This document shows positions 7,692 to 14,551 of a stretch of 24,316 bases of DNA, in pieces. Source of the stretch: Lentisphaeraceae bacterium. GTDB lineage: Bacteria > Verrucomicrobiota > Kiritimatiellia > RFP12 > UBA1067. Numbering within the stretch: the first letter of the stretch is position 1; every line of letters starts with the position of its first letter. A program made the position numbers and the translations under genes. Location of the stretch: assembly GCA_004551905.1 (NCBI GenBank), contig SFPL01000044.1, positions 1 to 24,316 on the forward strand. Direction: 5' to 3'. A model generated the notes under the pieces. That model searched no databases, was not told the DNA's origin, and saw only the letters and a program-made list of their open reading frames with translations.

Positions 7692-8299
7692 CTGCGCTGC
7701 TCCTCCCGGCGGGTCGCGAGGTAGCCCACGATCTGGCTCGCAGCGGCCTCGAGCTCCACGACGATGCGGTCAAGCCGCACCCTGAGCGACCCGTACATCA
7801 CCGTCACCGCAATCGCCACCGCGAGTCCAAGCGCGGCGGAGACGAGCGCCTCCATCGCACCGCTGATGAGGTCGGCGCGGCTGGCGAGGTCGGCGCCGGA
7901 GACGCGCATCACCACCTTGATGAATCCGACCACGGTGCCGAAGAGACCGAGAAGTGGCGCCACCTGGGCCACGATCGCGAGCGCCGCAAGCCGTCGGTCG
8001 AGCCGTCCCGCCGCCGCGCGCCCCTCGGAGTCGACCGCGTCCCTGAGGAGCCGCGCGCTGCCGTTCGCGTGGCGGATCGCCGTCGCCACCACCGCCGCGA
8101 CCGGCGCTGGCTCGTCCTCGCAGATCGCCAGCGCCTCCTCGTCGTTGCCGGAGTCGAGCACGTTGATCACGCCCTTGAGGAAGTCCTGCACGTTGATCTG
8201 CGCGCGCCGAAGGTCGACGAGGCGCTCGAGCCACACGAACGCCGACGACGCCACCAGCGCCAGCAGTATCCAGAACACGGGTCCACCGGTGATTGTCAT
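7688..8299 (-). CDS. exbB: ExbB/TolQ/MotA-type proton channel protein
   Basis: This 203-residue inner-membrane protein has segments near residues 5-25, 106-131 and 148-169. APLLGLFGTVVGFI (114-127) is the diagnostic ExbB/TolQ motif and keeps the Thr (Thr122) equivalent to E. coli Thr148. The last segment, ALVSAALGLAVAIAVTVMY, normally carries a Thr three residues before GL (Thr181 in E. coli), but here it is Ala155. The usual Pro after 'AI' is also missing. The protein should assemble with the next gene's ExbD-like product to power an outer-membrane or envelope process. Start and stop both overlap neighbours as ATGA. Confidence 0.88.
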   Translation of the reverse strand: MTITGGPVFWILLALVASSAFVWLERLVDLRRAQINVQDFLKGVINVLDSGNDEEALAICEDEPAPVAAVVATAIRHANGSARLLRDAVDSEGRAAAGRLDRRLAALAIVAQVAPLLGLFGTVVGFIKVVMRVSGADLASRADLISGAMEALVSAALGLAVAIAVTVMYGSLRVRLDRIVVELEAAASQIVGYLATRREEQRR

Positions 8300-10332
8300 A
8301 GAAACCTGCCTTTCCTTGAAATCCGCTCCAGGCGGCGCGCCGCCTCCTCGGCGGCGGGAACGTCGCTCGCAGCCACCAACCTCAGCACGCCAACCGCCTG
8401 CTCCTCGCGGCCGCGGCTCTCGAACTCGTCCGCCAGCCGGAACGCCGCGCGGGAGAACGCCGCGCGCGCGTCGTCGTCGAAGTTCTCGCCTTTGGCGCGG
8501 CCGTCGCGGTAGGCCACCACCACCTGCGCGTAGTACTGCTCCACCGCCTCGTCGTAGCGCCGCAGCTTTTCGAGCGTGCGGCCGATGCGGAACGCCACCG
8601 CGAGCCGCCCGCTCGCGTCGAGCGCTCCGTCGAACGCAATCGCGCGGTAGGCCTCGAGCGCCGTGCCGTAGCTCGCCGGGTTGTCCGCCCCGAGCGCGAA
8701 GAGCGCGTCCGCCCGCAGGAGGCGCGCCCGCGCGCGATCCACCGGACGCGCCGACTCGGCCTTGGCCACGCGGTCCAGCACCAGCGACGCCTCGCCGTAG
8801 CGCGCCTGCTCTAATAGCGCCTCGCCCTGCACCAGCAGCGCGTCGGTTCGCGACGGCGAGTCCGGGAACTTCGTCACCATTCTGGTCGAGGTGTCGATCG
8901 CGCCCTTGTAGTCGCCGTCGGACAAGAATGATCGCGCCGCCCAGACCAGCGCCTCGGCCGCGGCCGCAGGGCGCGAGGACATCGCCGCGCAGGAGAGGAA
9001 GAGGTTAGCGGCGTCCTTCCACTCGCCGCGGTTGTAGGTGAACTTCGCAAGCCACAGCGTCGCGTCCTCCTTCACCGCCGCGTCGGGGCAGCCCTCGGCG
9101 AGATCCTGCGCCTTCGTCCGCGCCGCGTCGTCGTCGCCCTGCCCGTAGAGGCAAAGCACCTCGAAGTAGTCCATCCGGTCCTTCCGCCGCGGATCCGCCG
9201 CCGCCACCGCCGCGAACGCCTTCTGCGCCTCGGCGAAGCGGTAGTCGCGGAAGTAGTCGCGCCCGCGGGACTCCAGCTCCATCACTTCCACCGCCCGCTT
9301 CAGTTTCGCGGCGATCTCGGTCTTCGGGTATTCGGAGAGCACCGTCCGGTAGCGCGCCATCGCCTCCGCGCCGCGGCCGAGGTCGGCGAGCACGTCCCCC
9401 TGGCGCAGCACCGCGACCGCGCGGGCTGACGGGTCGTCCTTCGACAGCTCCTCCGCGCGCGCAAACGCCGCCAGCGCGTCCTCGCCGCGCCCGAGCCTGA
9501 GGAACGCCTCGCCGCGCCCCTGCTGCACGTCGGCGCGGAGCGCCGCAGCCGGCCAGATCTCGATCGCGTCCGCCCAGATCTCCGCGGCCTCCTTCCACTG
9601 CCCCGACGCGGCCTTGGCGCGGGCGAGCCCGAGGAACGCCTCCTCGGCGTCCGGCGCGTCCGGCGACTTCTTGGCCACCGCGCGCACGATCCGCTCGCCA
9701 TCCGCAGCAGTCGCCGGGTCCTTCGCCAGCGCCATCCCCAGCCGCACGCTCGCCAGCGCGCGGAGCGACGAGTTCGGCGCCGCGTCGAGCGCTCGCCGCA
9801 GCGCCGCAGCGTCCCCGAGGTTGGCCGCCGCCACCGTCAGCGCGCGAGCCCCGGCGTTGGTGGACGACACCACCACCCGCCACAGCCGCTCCGCCTTTGC
9901 CCGGTCGCCCTTGCGCGAGAGCGCGTCCGCCTCCAGCATCAGCGCCTCGTCGACCCCGGCGGCGGACCCGCTCGCCTTCAGGAGCTGCGCCGCCTTGTCC
10001 CACTCGCCCGCGACCATCGCGCGGTAGTAGCCGAATCCCGGCGACTTGAGCCCGTCGCCCCAGGACGAAAGAGCCTTCTTCACTTCGTCCCAACGGCCCT
10101 CGTCGGCATAGCTTTCCAGGACGATCAGCTTAGCCGCTTCGCTCGCGTTGGTACACGCATGCGCGCGGGCAAGCTCCCAAAGCCCGTCGCGAAGGGCCTG
10201 CCTCGCCACCGAAAGCCCGTCGTCCGCACCCGCGCCTGCGGCCGCGAAAGCACAGAGCGCAGCGGCCAGCACGGCAAATGCGCGGCGGCAAACGGCCATG
10301 CGAACGGCCACAACTATCTGGTTGTCAGACAT
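8296..10332 (-). CDS. Periplasmic tetratricopeptide-repeat protein
   Basis: The 678-residue protein starts with a signal peptide; the hydrophobic core is about residues 17-34 and the likely cut is near AGAGA/DDG. The remainder is almost all helical TPR hairpins, for example QGRGEAFLRLGRGEDALAAF, RYDEAVEQYYAQVV and YGQGDDDAARTKAQ, with FRDYRFAEAQKAFAAV in between. TPR proteins of this kind, encoded before exbB and exbD, are common in Gram-negative phyla and are thought to be scaffolds for an envelope energy-transfer complex. Its own function is unknown. The ATG at 10332 lies eight bases after a TATAAT, so this is a leaderless message. Met12 (10299) would be an alternative start giving a more standard signal peptide. 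Confidence 0.8.
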   Translation of the reverse strand: MSDNQIVVAVRMAVCRRAFAVLAAALCAFAAAGAGADDGLSVARQALRDGLWELARAHACTNASEAAKLIVLESYADEGRWDEVKKALSSWGDGLKSPGFGYYRAMVAGEWDKAAQLLKASGSAAGVDEALMLEADALSRKGDRAKAERLWRVVVSSTNAGARALTVAAANLGDAAALRRALDAAPNSSLRALASVRLGMALAKDPATAADGERIVRAVAKKSPDAPDAEEAFLGLARAKAASGQWKEAAEIWADAIEIWPAAALRADVQQGRGEAFLRLGRGEDALAAFARAEELSKDDPSARAVAVLRQGDVLADLGRGAEAMARYRTVLSEYPKTEIAAKLKRAVEVMELESRGRDYFRDYRFAEAQKAFAAVAAADPRRKDRMDYFEVLCLYGQGDDDAARTKAQDLAEGCPDAAVKEDATLWLAKFTYNRGEWKDAANLFLSCAAMSSRPAAAAEALVWAARSFLSDGDYKGAIDTSTRMVTKFPDSPSRTDALLVQGEALLEQARYGEASLVLDRVAKAESARPVDRARARLLRADALFALGADNPASYGTALEAYRAIAFDGALDASGRLAVAFRIGRTLEKLRRYDEAVEQYYAQVVVAYRDGRAKGENFDDDARAAFSRAAFRLADEFESRGREEQAVGVLRLVAASDVPAAEEAARRLERISRKGRFL

Positions 10333-10340
10333 TGACGCAA

Positions 10341-10353
10341 ATTATACCATAAT
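10341..10353 (-). promoter_or_regulatory. Extended -10 promoter, leaderless start
   Basis: The minus strand reads ATTATGGTATAAT, identical over 13 bases to the tRNA-Ser promoter at 13600-13612. The TPR gene ATG follows after eight bases (TTGCGTCA). No -35 match is evident. Confidence 0.82.
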
Positions 10354-10393
10354 CTGTGCGGAAATGGCACAGCGAAATCCACCCCCATCCCCG

Positions 10394-10425
10394 GGACAGT
10401 CCCCTCGACCAAGGCGGGACTGTCC
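10394..10425. repeat. Perfect palindrome GGACAGTCCC / GGGACTGTCC
   Basis: Two perfect 10-base inverted arms (10394-10403 and 10416-10425) enclose a 12-base loop. The element lies between the EamA gene stop and the promoter of the TPR operon. It may end or protect the EamA message. It has no T-run on either side, so it is not a textbook intrinsic terminator. A dispersed palindromic repeat is another reading. Confidence 0.75.
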
Positions 10426-10445
10426 GCGAACACCGCCGGATTTTC

Positions 10446-11399
10446 CTATGATGTGCGGAGCCGTTTCCGACGGCGGGAGTTGAGCAGCACCAGCGCCGCA
10501 AGGATCACGGCGAATCCGAGCACCGAGAAGATGTCCGGCACCTGGGCGAAGAAGAGATAGCCGAAGGCCGCGGCGAAAATGACGCTCGAGTAGTCGTAGA
10601 CCGCGATGTCCCGCGGTGCCGCGTAGCCGTAGGCAAGCGTGACCCCGAACTGACCGACCGCCGCCGCCCCGCCCGCGCCAAGGAGCACCGCCACCTGCGC
10701 AAAGGTCATCGGCTTCAACCCGGGAAGCATGAACGGCACCGCGACAAGACAGGAGAACACGCTGAAGTAGAGGATGATGTACGCCGGATCCACCCCGCGC
10801 CGGCGAAGCGCGCGAACGCAGGCGTAGGCCGCTCCCGCCGCCGCGCCGCCGAGAAGCCCGACCGCGAGCGGAAAGGCCTCCGCCCCGGCAAAACCCGGCT
10901 TCACCACCAGCACGGCGCCGGCAAACGCCACCGCGAGCGCGACGGCCTGGCGGAAAAAGGTCCGCTCGCCGAGGAACGCCCACGCAAAGGCGACGGTAAA
11001 GAACGGCGCGGTCTTGTTGAGCATCTGCCCGGTCGTGATGGGAATGTGGGAGAGCGCGTAGAAGTTCGCGAAGATGCCCAGGGTGCCGAAGGCCGCGCGG
11101 GCTATTAAAAGAAACGTGGTTCGTGGCTCGTAGTTCCTGGCTCGTGGTTTGGGACTGTGATTTTGGACAGGATTTACAGGATTAACAGAATTGGGGGCTG
11201 GGGGATTGGGGTTGGAAATTTGGGGGGAGCGGCGCCAGTAGACCGCAGCGGCGACGGCAAAGGCGACGAGGTTGCGGAAGAAGCTCTTTTGAAAGGAGGA
11301 AAGCGGCTCCCCGTAGTCGTCGGCGAGCCGCACCAGAGCGGCCATCAGCGCGAATCCGAGCGCGCTGGCGACGATGGCCGCTATCCCCTTTGCCTTCAC
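10446..11399 (-). CDS. EamA/DMT-family membrane transporter with an inserted linker
   Basis: The 317-residue protein has about ten membrane segments in two EamA halves, as in drug/metabolite transporters. The first half ends GERTFFRQAVALAVAFAGAV. The second half ends FLYSS-like VYDYSSVIFAAAFGYLFFAQ then LGFAVILAALVLL. The substrate is unknown. The start is a GTG overlapping the alpha-galactosidase TGA (GTGA), so translation is probably coupled. Residues 58-95, between the second and third membrane segments, are a Pro/Asn-rich insert encoded wholly by short tandem repeats at 11115-11227. Family members have only a short loop there. The insert keeps the frame. Confidence 0.85.
   Translation of the reverse strand: MKAKGIAAIVASALGFALMAALVRLADDYGEPLSSFQKSFFRNLVAFAVAAAVYWRRSPQISNPNPPAPNSVNPVNPVQNHSPKPRARNYEPRTTFLLIARAAFGTLGIFANFYALSHIPITTGQMLNKTAPFFTVAFAWAFLGERTFFRQAVALAVAFAGAVLVVKPGFAGAEAFPLAVGLLGGAAAGAAYACVRALRRRGVDPAYIILYFSVFSCLVAVPFMLPGLKPMTFAQVAVLLGAGGAAAVGQFGVTLAYGYAAPRDIAVYDYSSVIFAAAFGYLFFAQVPDIFSVLGFAVILAALVLLNSRRRKRLRTS
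11115..11225. repeat. Composite cassette of three short tandem repeats inside the EamA gene
   Basis: Three arrays lie side by side. Five heptamers of the CGTGGTT/CGTGGCT type fill 11115-11149. Three nonamers (ACAGGATTT, ACAGGATTA, ACAGAATTG) fill 11167-11193. About five G-rich heptamers (CTGGGGG, ATTGGGG and variants) fill 11191-11225. The total is a multiple of three and has no minus-frame stop. Confidence 0.88.
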
Positions 11400-13474
11400 T
11401 GCTTCAGCATTTCCGCGGGAGCTCCGTCCTTCTTCATCAAGAGCCGCCACGCGTTGTCGCGGATGTCATCCATCCCGTCGCGCAGGCGTCCGCACTTGAG
11501 CGGCGTGAACTTGACGAGATGCGTGGCGTGGCCGGGCACGGAACGCTCGTACCTGCCGAGGAAGACGCCGAGGTCGGCCTGACGCCAGACGTCGCGCGCG
11601 CGCCACTTGCACTCCATGCCGAGCGCGGACATGTCCATGACGATCGTCTGCTCGCGGAGCGACTTGTTGTAGAGCCCTGCGGCGATGGAGCCGTCGGCGA
11701 GCGGACGCGCCCAGATCTCCCAGTCGTCGCCCTCTGCCACGCAGCCGGCGCCAAGGCCGAGCGGATCCTGGTCGATCGCCAGCACCTCGTCGTTGCTGAG
11801 AAGCGAAAGGGTGAACTCGTCCAGCTTCGTCATGTCGCAGCCGATCATCAGCGGCGAGGCGACGAGCGCCCAGAGCGAGATGTGGGTGTACTGCTCGTTA
11901 GGGGCGAGGCGCGAGCCCTTGAAGTCGTTGAAGCGGACGGGGCCGACGCAGAGCATGTCGGGGTCGTTGAACGCTCCGGGGCGGGAATACGGGAAGAGCC
12001 GCTTCTGGCATTCGATCGAGCCGGCGATCGACTCCCAGACGTCGAAAACGTCGCCGGTCGTGCGCCAGCTGTGGCCGTGGACGAGGTTGCCCCACATCCC
12101 CGGCGTCTCAAGCCCATATTCGCAGAGCGAGAAGACGATATCGCGCTTCTGGTGCGCGAGGGCGCAACCCATCAGCCGGTAGGGATGCATGATCCGCCAG
12201 GCGTCCTTGCCGAACGCCTTCATCCAGTAGGAGCACATGTCGTACTTGAGGAAGTCGAATCCCCAGTCGGCGAACGTCTTCGCGTCCTGCGCCTCGTATC
12301 CGAAGCTGCCGGTGTGGCTCGCGCAGGTCCAGGGGCCCGGCGAGGAGTAGATGCCGGCCTTGAGCCCGAGGGAGTGGATGCGGTCGGTCATCGCCTTCAT
12401 GTCAGGGAAGCGGCGGTTGGTGGCGATGGTGCCGTCGGCAAGCCGTGCCGGCCCCACGAAGTCCTCCTGCTCGCACGGACTGCCGGCTTCGGCGCAGTAG
12501 TTCTGCCAGCAGTCGTCGATGTTGATGTAGCTCCAGCCGTGGTCGGCAAGGCCGCTTGAGATGAGCGCCTCAGCGGCGGCGATGACGTTCGAGGCGGTGA
12601 CCTTGTTGCCGAACGCGTTCCACGAGTTCCAGCCGAGCGCGGGCGTGAGGCAGATCGCGTCGCCGACCTTCAGCGTCAGCGCACGCTCGGCGGAGCCCTT
12701 CGCATTCCTGGCGGAGAAGACGATCTCGTAGTCGCCGCGGACGGCGACGGAGCCGGAAAGCACCTGCGTCGCCGGATCGAACCTCAGCCCTTCGGGGAGG
12801 TTCTTCGCCGCGAGCTCCATCGGCCGCTCGCCGGTTACGGGCAGGCGGTAGACGACGGGATTGCCGGGGCGCACGCCGAAGACCGCGGCGCCGTTGATGC
12901 GCGGGGCGGGACCTGGCTTCGGGGTGAGGATGCCGAGCTGCCGCGGCGAGACGGAGCGCACGTCGCCGGGCGGATACTTGCCGTCCTCGTAGATGAAGTT
13001 GAGGTTGAACCAGTCGCCGTGGTCGCCGTTGATGCCGTCCCCGCCGTCCAGCACCTTGAAGGTGAGTTTCTTCGCGCCTTTAAGGTCGACCGAGAAGTGC
13101 CGCTTGCCCTGCTTGCGGCGGACGGGGCCGGAGTCGGCTACGACCTTGCCGTCGAGGAGAATCTGGAACTGGGCAAGTCCGTCAAGCCCCCTGTCGTCCA
13201 CGGCATAGTCGACATCGAGACTCTGCGCCCCTTCGCCGAGCTCGATGGTGAGATGGGAGTTCGCGTGCATGCCGAGGTTCATCAGATGCCCGCCGTAGAT
13301 GCCGTTATCGTCCACGCACATGACGCTGCCGTCGAATTTGGCACCCACCCTGACCTCGCCGTAGTCGCTGGCATTGTCGGAAAGGTCGAACTGGGTGATG
13401 GAGATCTTCTCGCCAGCGACGGCGGAGATGACCGATGCCGCGAGCGCGACGGCGGCAAACGCTTTAGTCTTCAT
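11396..13474 (-). CDS. Secreted GH27 alpha-galactosidase with NPCBM and Ig-like domains
   Basis: The 692-residue protein has a signal peptide (residues 1-20, cut near VAG/EKI). Residues about 22-162 look like an NPCBM module (GGHLMNLGMHANSHLTIELG, GDWFNLNFIY). Residues about 185-270 look like a putative-Ig domain (LPEGLRFDPATQVLSG). The GH27 barrel starts at LGWNSWNAFG (280-289). The nucleophile is Asp412 in FLKYDMCS and the acid/base is Asp504 in FNDPDML. It should release terminal alpha-galactose outside the cytoplasm. The ATG at 13474 has a GAGGAG site at 13490-13485. The gene begins 24 bases after tRNA-Ser and no separate promoter is visible, so it may be read from the tRNA promoter. Confidence 0.93.
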   Translation of the reverse strand: MKTKAFAAVALAASVISAVAGEKISITQFDLSDNASDYGEVRVGAKFDGSVMCVDDNGIYGGHLMNLGMHANSHLTIELGEGAQSLDVDYAVDDRGLDGLAQFQILLDGKVVADSGPVRRKQGKRHFSVDLKGAKKLTFKVLDGGDGINGDHGDWFNLNFIYEDGKYPPGDVRSVSPRQLGILTPKPGPAPRINGAAVFGVRPGNPVVYRLPVTGERPMELAAKNLPEGLRFDPATQVLSGSVAVRGDYEIVFSARNAKGSAERALTLKVGDAICLTPALGWNSWNAFGNKVTASNVIAAAEALISSGLADHGWSYINIDDCWQNYCAEAGSPCEQEDFVGPARLADGTIATNRRFPDMKAMTDRIHSLGLKAGIYSSPGPWTCASHTGSFGYEAQDAKTFADWGFDFLKYDMCSYWMKAFGKDAWRIMHPYRLMGCALAHQKRDIVFSLCEYGLETPGMWGNLVHGHSWRTTGDVFDVWESIAGSIECQKRLFPYSRPGAFNDPDMLCVGPVRFNDFKGSRLAPNEQYTHISLWALVASPLMIGCDMTKLDEFTLSLLSNDEVLAIDQDPLGLGAGCVAEGDDWEIWARPLADGSIAAGLYNKSLREQTIVMDMSALGMECKWRARDVWRQADLGVFLGRYERSVPGHATHLVKFTPLKCGRLRDGMDDIRDNAWRLLMKKDGAPAEMLKQ

Positions 13475-13498
13475 TGATATGTGTCTCCTCGCTAGAGT

Positions 13499-13588
13499 TG
13501 GCGGAAGGTGAGGGATTCGAACCCCCGGAGGGCTTGCACCCTCAACGGTTTTCAAGACCGCCGCGATCGACCACTCCGCCAACCTTCC
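13499..13588 (-). tRNA. tRNA-Ser (anticodon UGA)
   Basis: On the minus strand the acceptor arm GGAAGGT pairs with ACCTTCC, followed by discriminator G and an encoded CCA (13501-13499). The anticodon arm has loop CTTGAAAA, giving anticodon TGA. A long variable arm (GAGGGTGCAAGCCCTC) marks it as a class II tRNA, and the T arm carries GGTTCGAATCC. Length is 90 bases including CCA. It reads UCA and related Ser codons. Confidence 0.97.
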
Positions 13589-13599
13589 GTGGTTGTCGT

Positions 13600-13612
13600 A
13601 TTATACCATAAT
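13600..13612 (-). promoter_or_regulatory. Extended -10 promoter of tRNA-Ser, overlapping the gluQ stop
   Basis: ATTATGGTATAAT on the minus strand ends 11 bases before the mature tRNA 5' end. The last codons of gluQ (ATG GTA TAA) lie inside this element, so the -10 box carries the stop codon of the preceding gene. Because a tRNA follows, the motif must be a transcription signal, which supports reading the other copies the same way. Confidence 0.88.
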
Positions 13613-14551
13613 CCGCGCTGCCGCGTCTGGCCCGGCGACCGCGAACGGGCGGCGCGGGATGGTGGCGAGGCTGAAGCGAGGGATGAGGTCCGCAAGAGCG
13701 ATCTCCTCCCCTTGCTCGCACCAACCGCAGGAGGCGGCGAGGAAACCGACGATCCGCCGCGCGGAAACGCCGCGTGCGCGGTAGGCGGCGACGCGCGTGT
13801 CGCCGTGGCGCTTGGCAAGGCGCAGCCCGTCCGGCCCCACCACCAGCGGAACGTGGCAGTAGCCGAGCTCCCGATCCGCGCCGAGCGCCCGCGCGACGAG
13901 GATCTGCGCCGGCGTGGCGGCAAGGAGGTCGTCGCCGCGGACGACTTCGGTGACGCCCATCTCCAGGTCGTCCACCACCACTGCAAGCGTGTAGCCCGCG
14001 CCGTCTTCGTCGCGCGCGAGCGGGAAGTCGCCGAGCGTGCGAGCGACGTCCGCCTCATAGTGCCCGGCGAACGCGTCCTCGAAGGCGACGACGGCATCGT
14101 CCCCGACGCGGAAGCGCCAGCAGGGAGCCGACCCCTTCGCCGCCTGCGCCTCGGACCAGGTGCGGAAGCGTCCGCGGCAGGTGCCGGGGTAGAAGAGCTG
14201 TTCACCGGCGTGCGGCGCCGACTGCGCGCTTTCGACGTCGCGCCGCGAGCAGACGCACGGGTAGGCGAGGCCAGCATCGTGCAGGCGGTGGACGGCGCAG
14301 CGGTAGAGGTCGAGCCGCCCGGACTGGACGCATTCCTCGTCCCAGTCGAAGCCGAGCCACCTGAGGTCCTCCACCGCCTGCGCCGCCGCGCCGGGCTTGT
14401 CCCGCGGATGGTCGAGGTCCTCGATGCGCAGGACGACGCGCCCGCCGAGCGACCGCGCCCGCAGCCAGGCGACCATGAAGGTGCGCACGTTGCCGAGGTG
14501 GAGCGCGCCGGTGGGGCTGGGGGCGAGGCGCCCGATGTAGCCGGCGCTCAT
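13601..14551 (-). CDS. gluQ: Glutamyl-Q tRNA(Asp) synthetase
   Basis: The 316-residue protein is a shortened glutamyl-tRNA synthetase without the anticodon-binding domain. Such enzymes attach glutamate to queuosine-34 of tRNA(Asp). The HIGH-type motif is RLAPSPTGALHLGN (residues 8-21). Zinc ligands fit the YadB pattern: Cys99, Cys101, Tyr121, Cys125. The KMSKS loop is LRLAKRHGD. I chose the ATG at 14551, which overlaps the antiporter TGA (ATGA) and puts the HIGH motif near the N-terminus as usual. The open frame to 14986 is out-of-frame shadow. It is the last gene of the dnaG unit, and its stop codon lies in the tRNA-Ser promoter. Confidence 0.92.
   Translation of the reverse strand: MSAGYIGRLAPSPTGALHLGNVRTFMVAWLRARSLGGRVVLRIEDLDHPRDKPGAAAQAVEDLRWLGFDWDEECVQSGRLDLYRCAVHRLHDAGLAYPCVCSRRDVESAQSAPHAGEQLFYPGTCRGRFRTWSEAQAAKGSAPCWRFRVGDDAVVAFEDAFAGHYEADVARTLGDFPLARDEDGAGYTLAVVVDDLEMGVTEVVRGDDLLAATPAQILVARALGADRELGYCHVPLVVGPDGLRLAKRHGDTRVAAYRARGVSARRIVGFLAASCGWCEQGEEIALADLIPRFSLATIPRRPFAVAGPDAAARIMV

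Noticed and set aside
7764..9008. Plus-strand 414-codon frame opposite exbB and the TPR gene
   Set aside because: It is composed of Arg, Pro, Ser and Ala runs with no motif; it is a shadow of the TPR and ExbB genes.
10394..10425. Intrinsic terminator
   Set aside because: The stem is good, but no run of T follows on either strand, so I list it only as a palindrome.
13475..13582. N-terminal extension of the alpha-galactosidase frame
   Set aside because: The extra 36 codons are the translated tRNA-Ser; the signal peptide and ribosome site fix the start at 13474.
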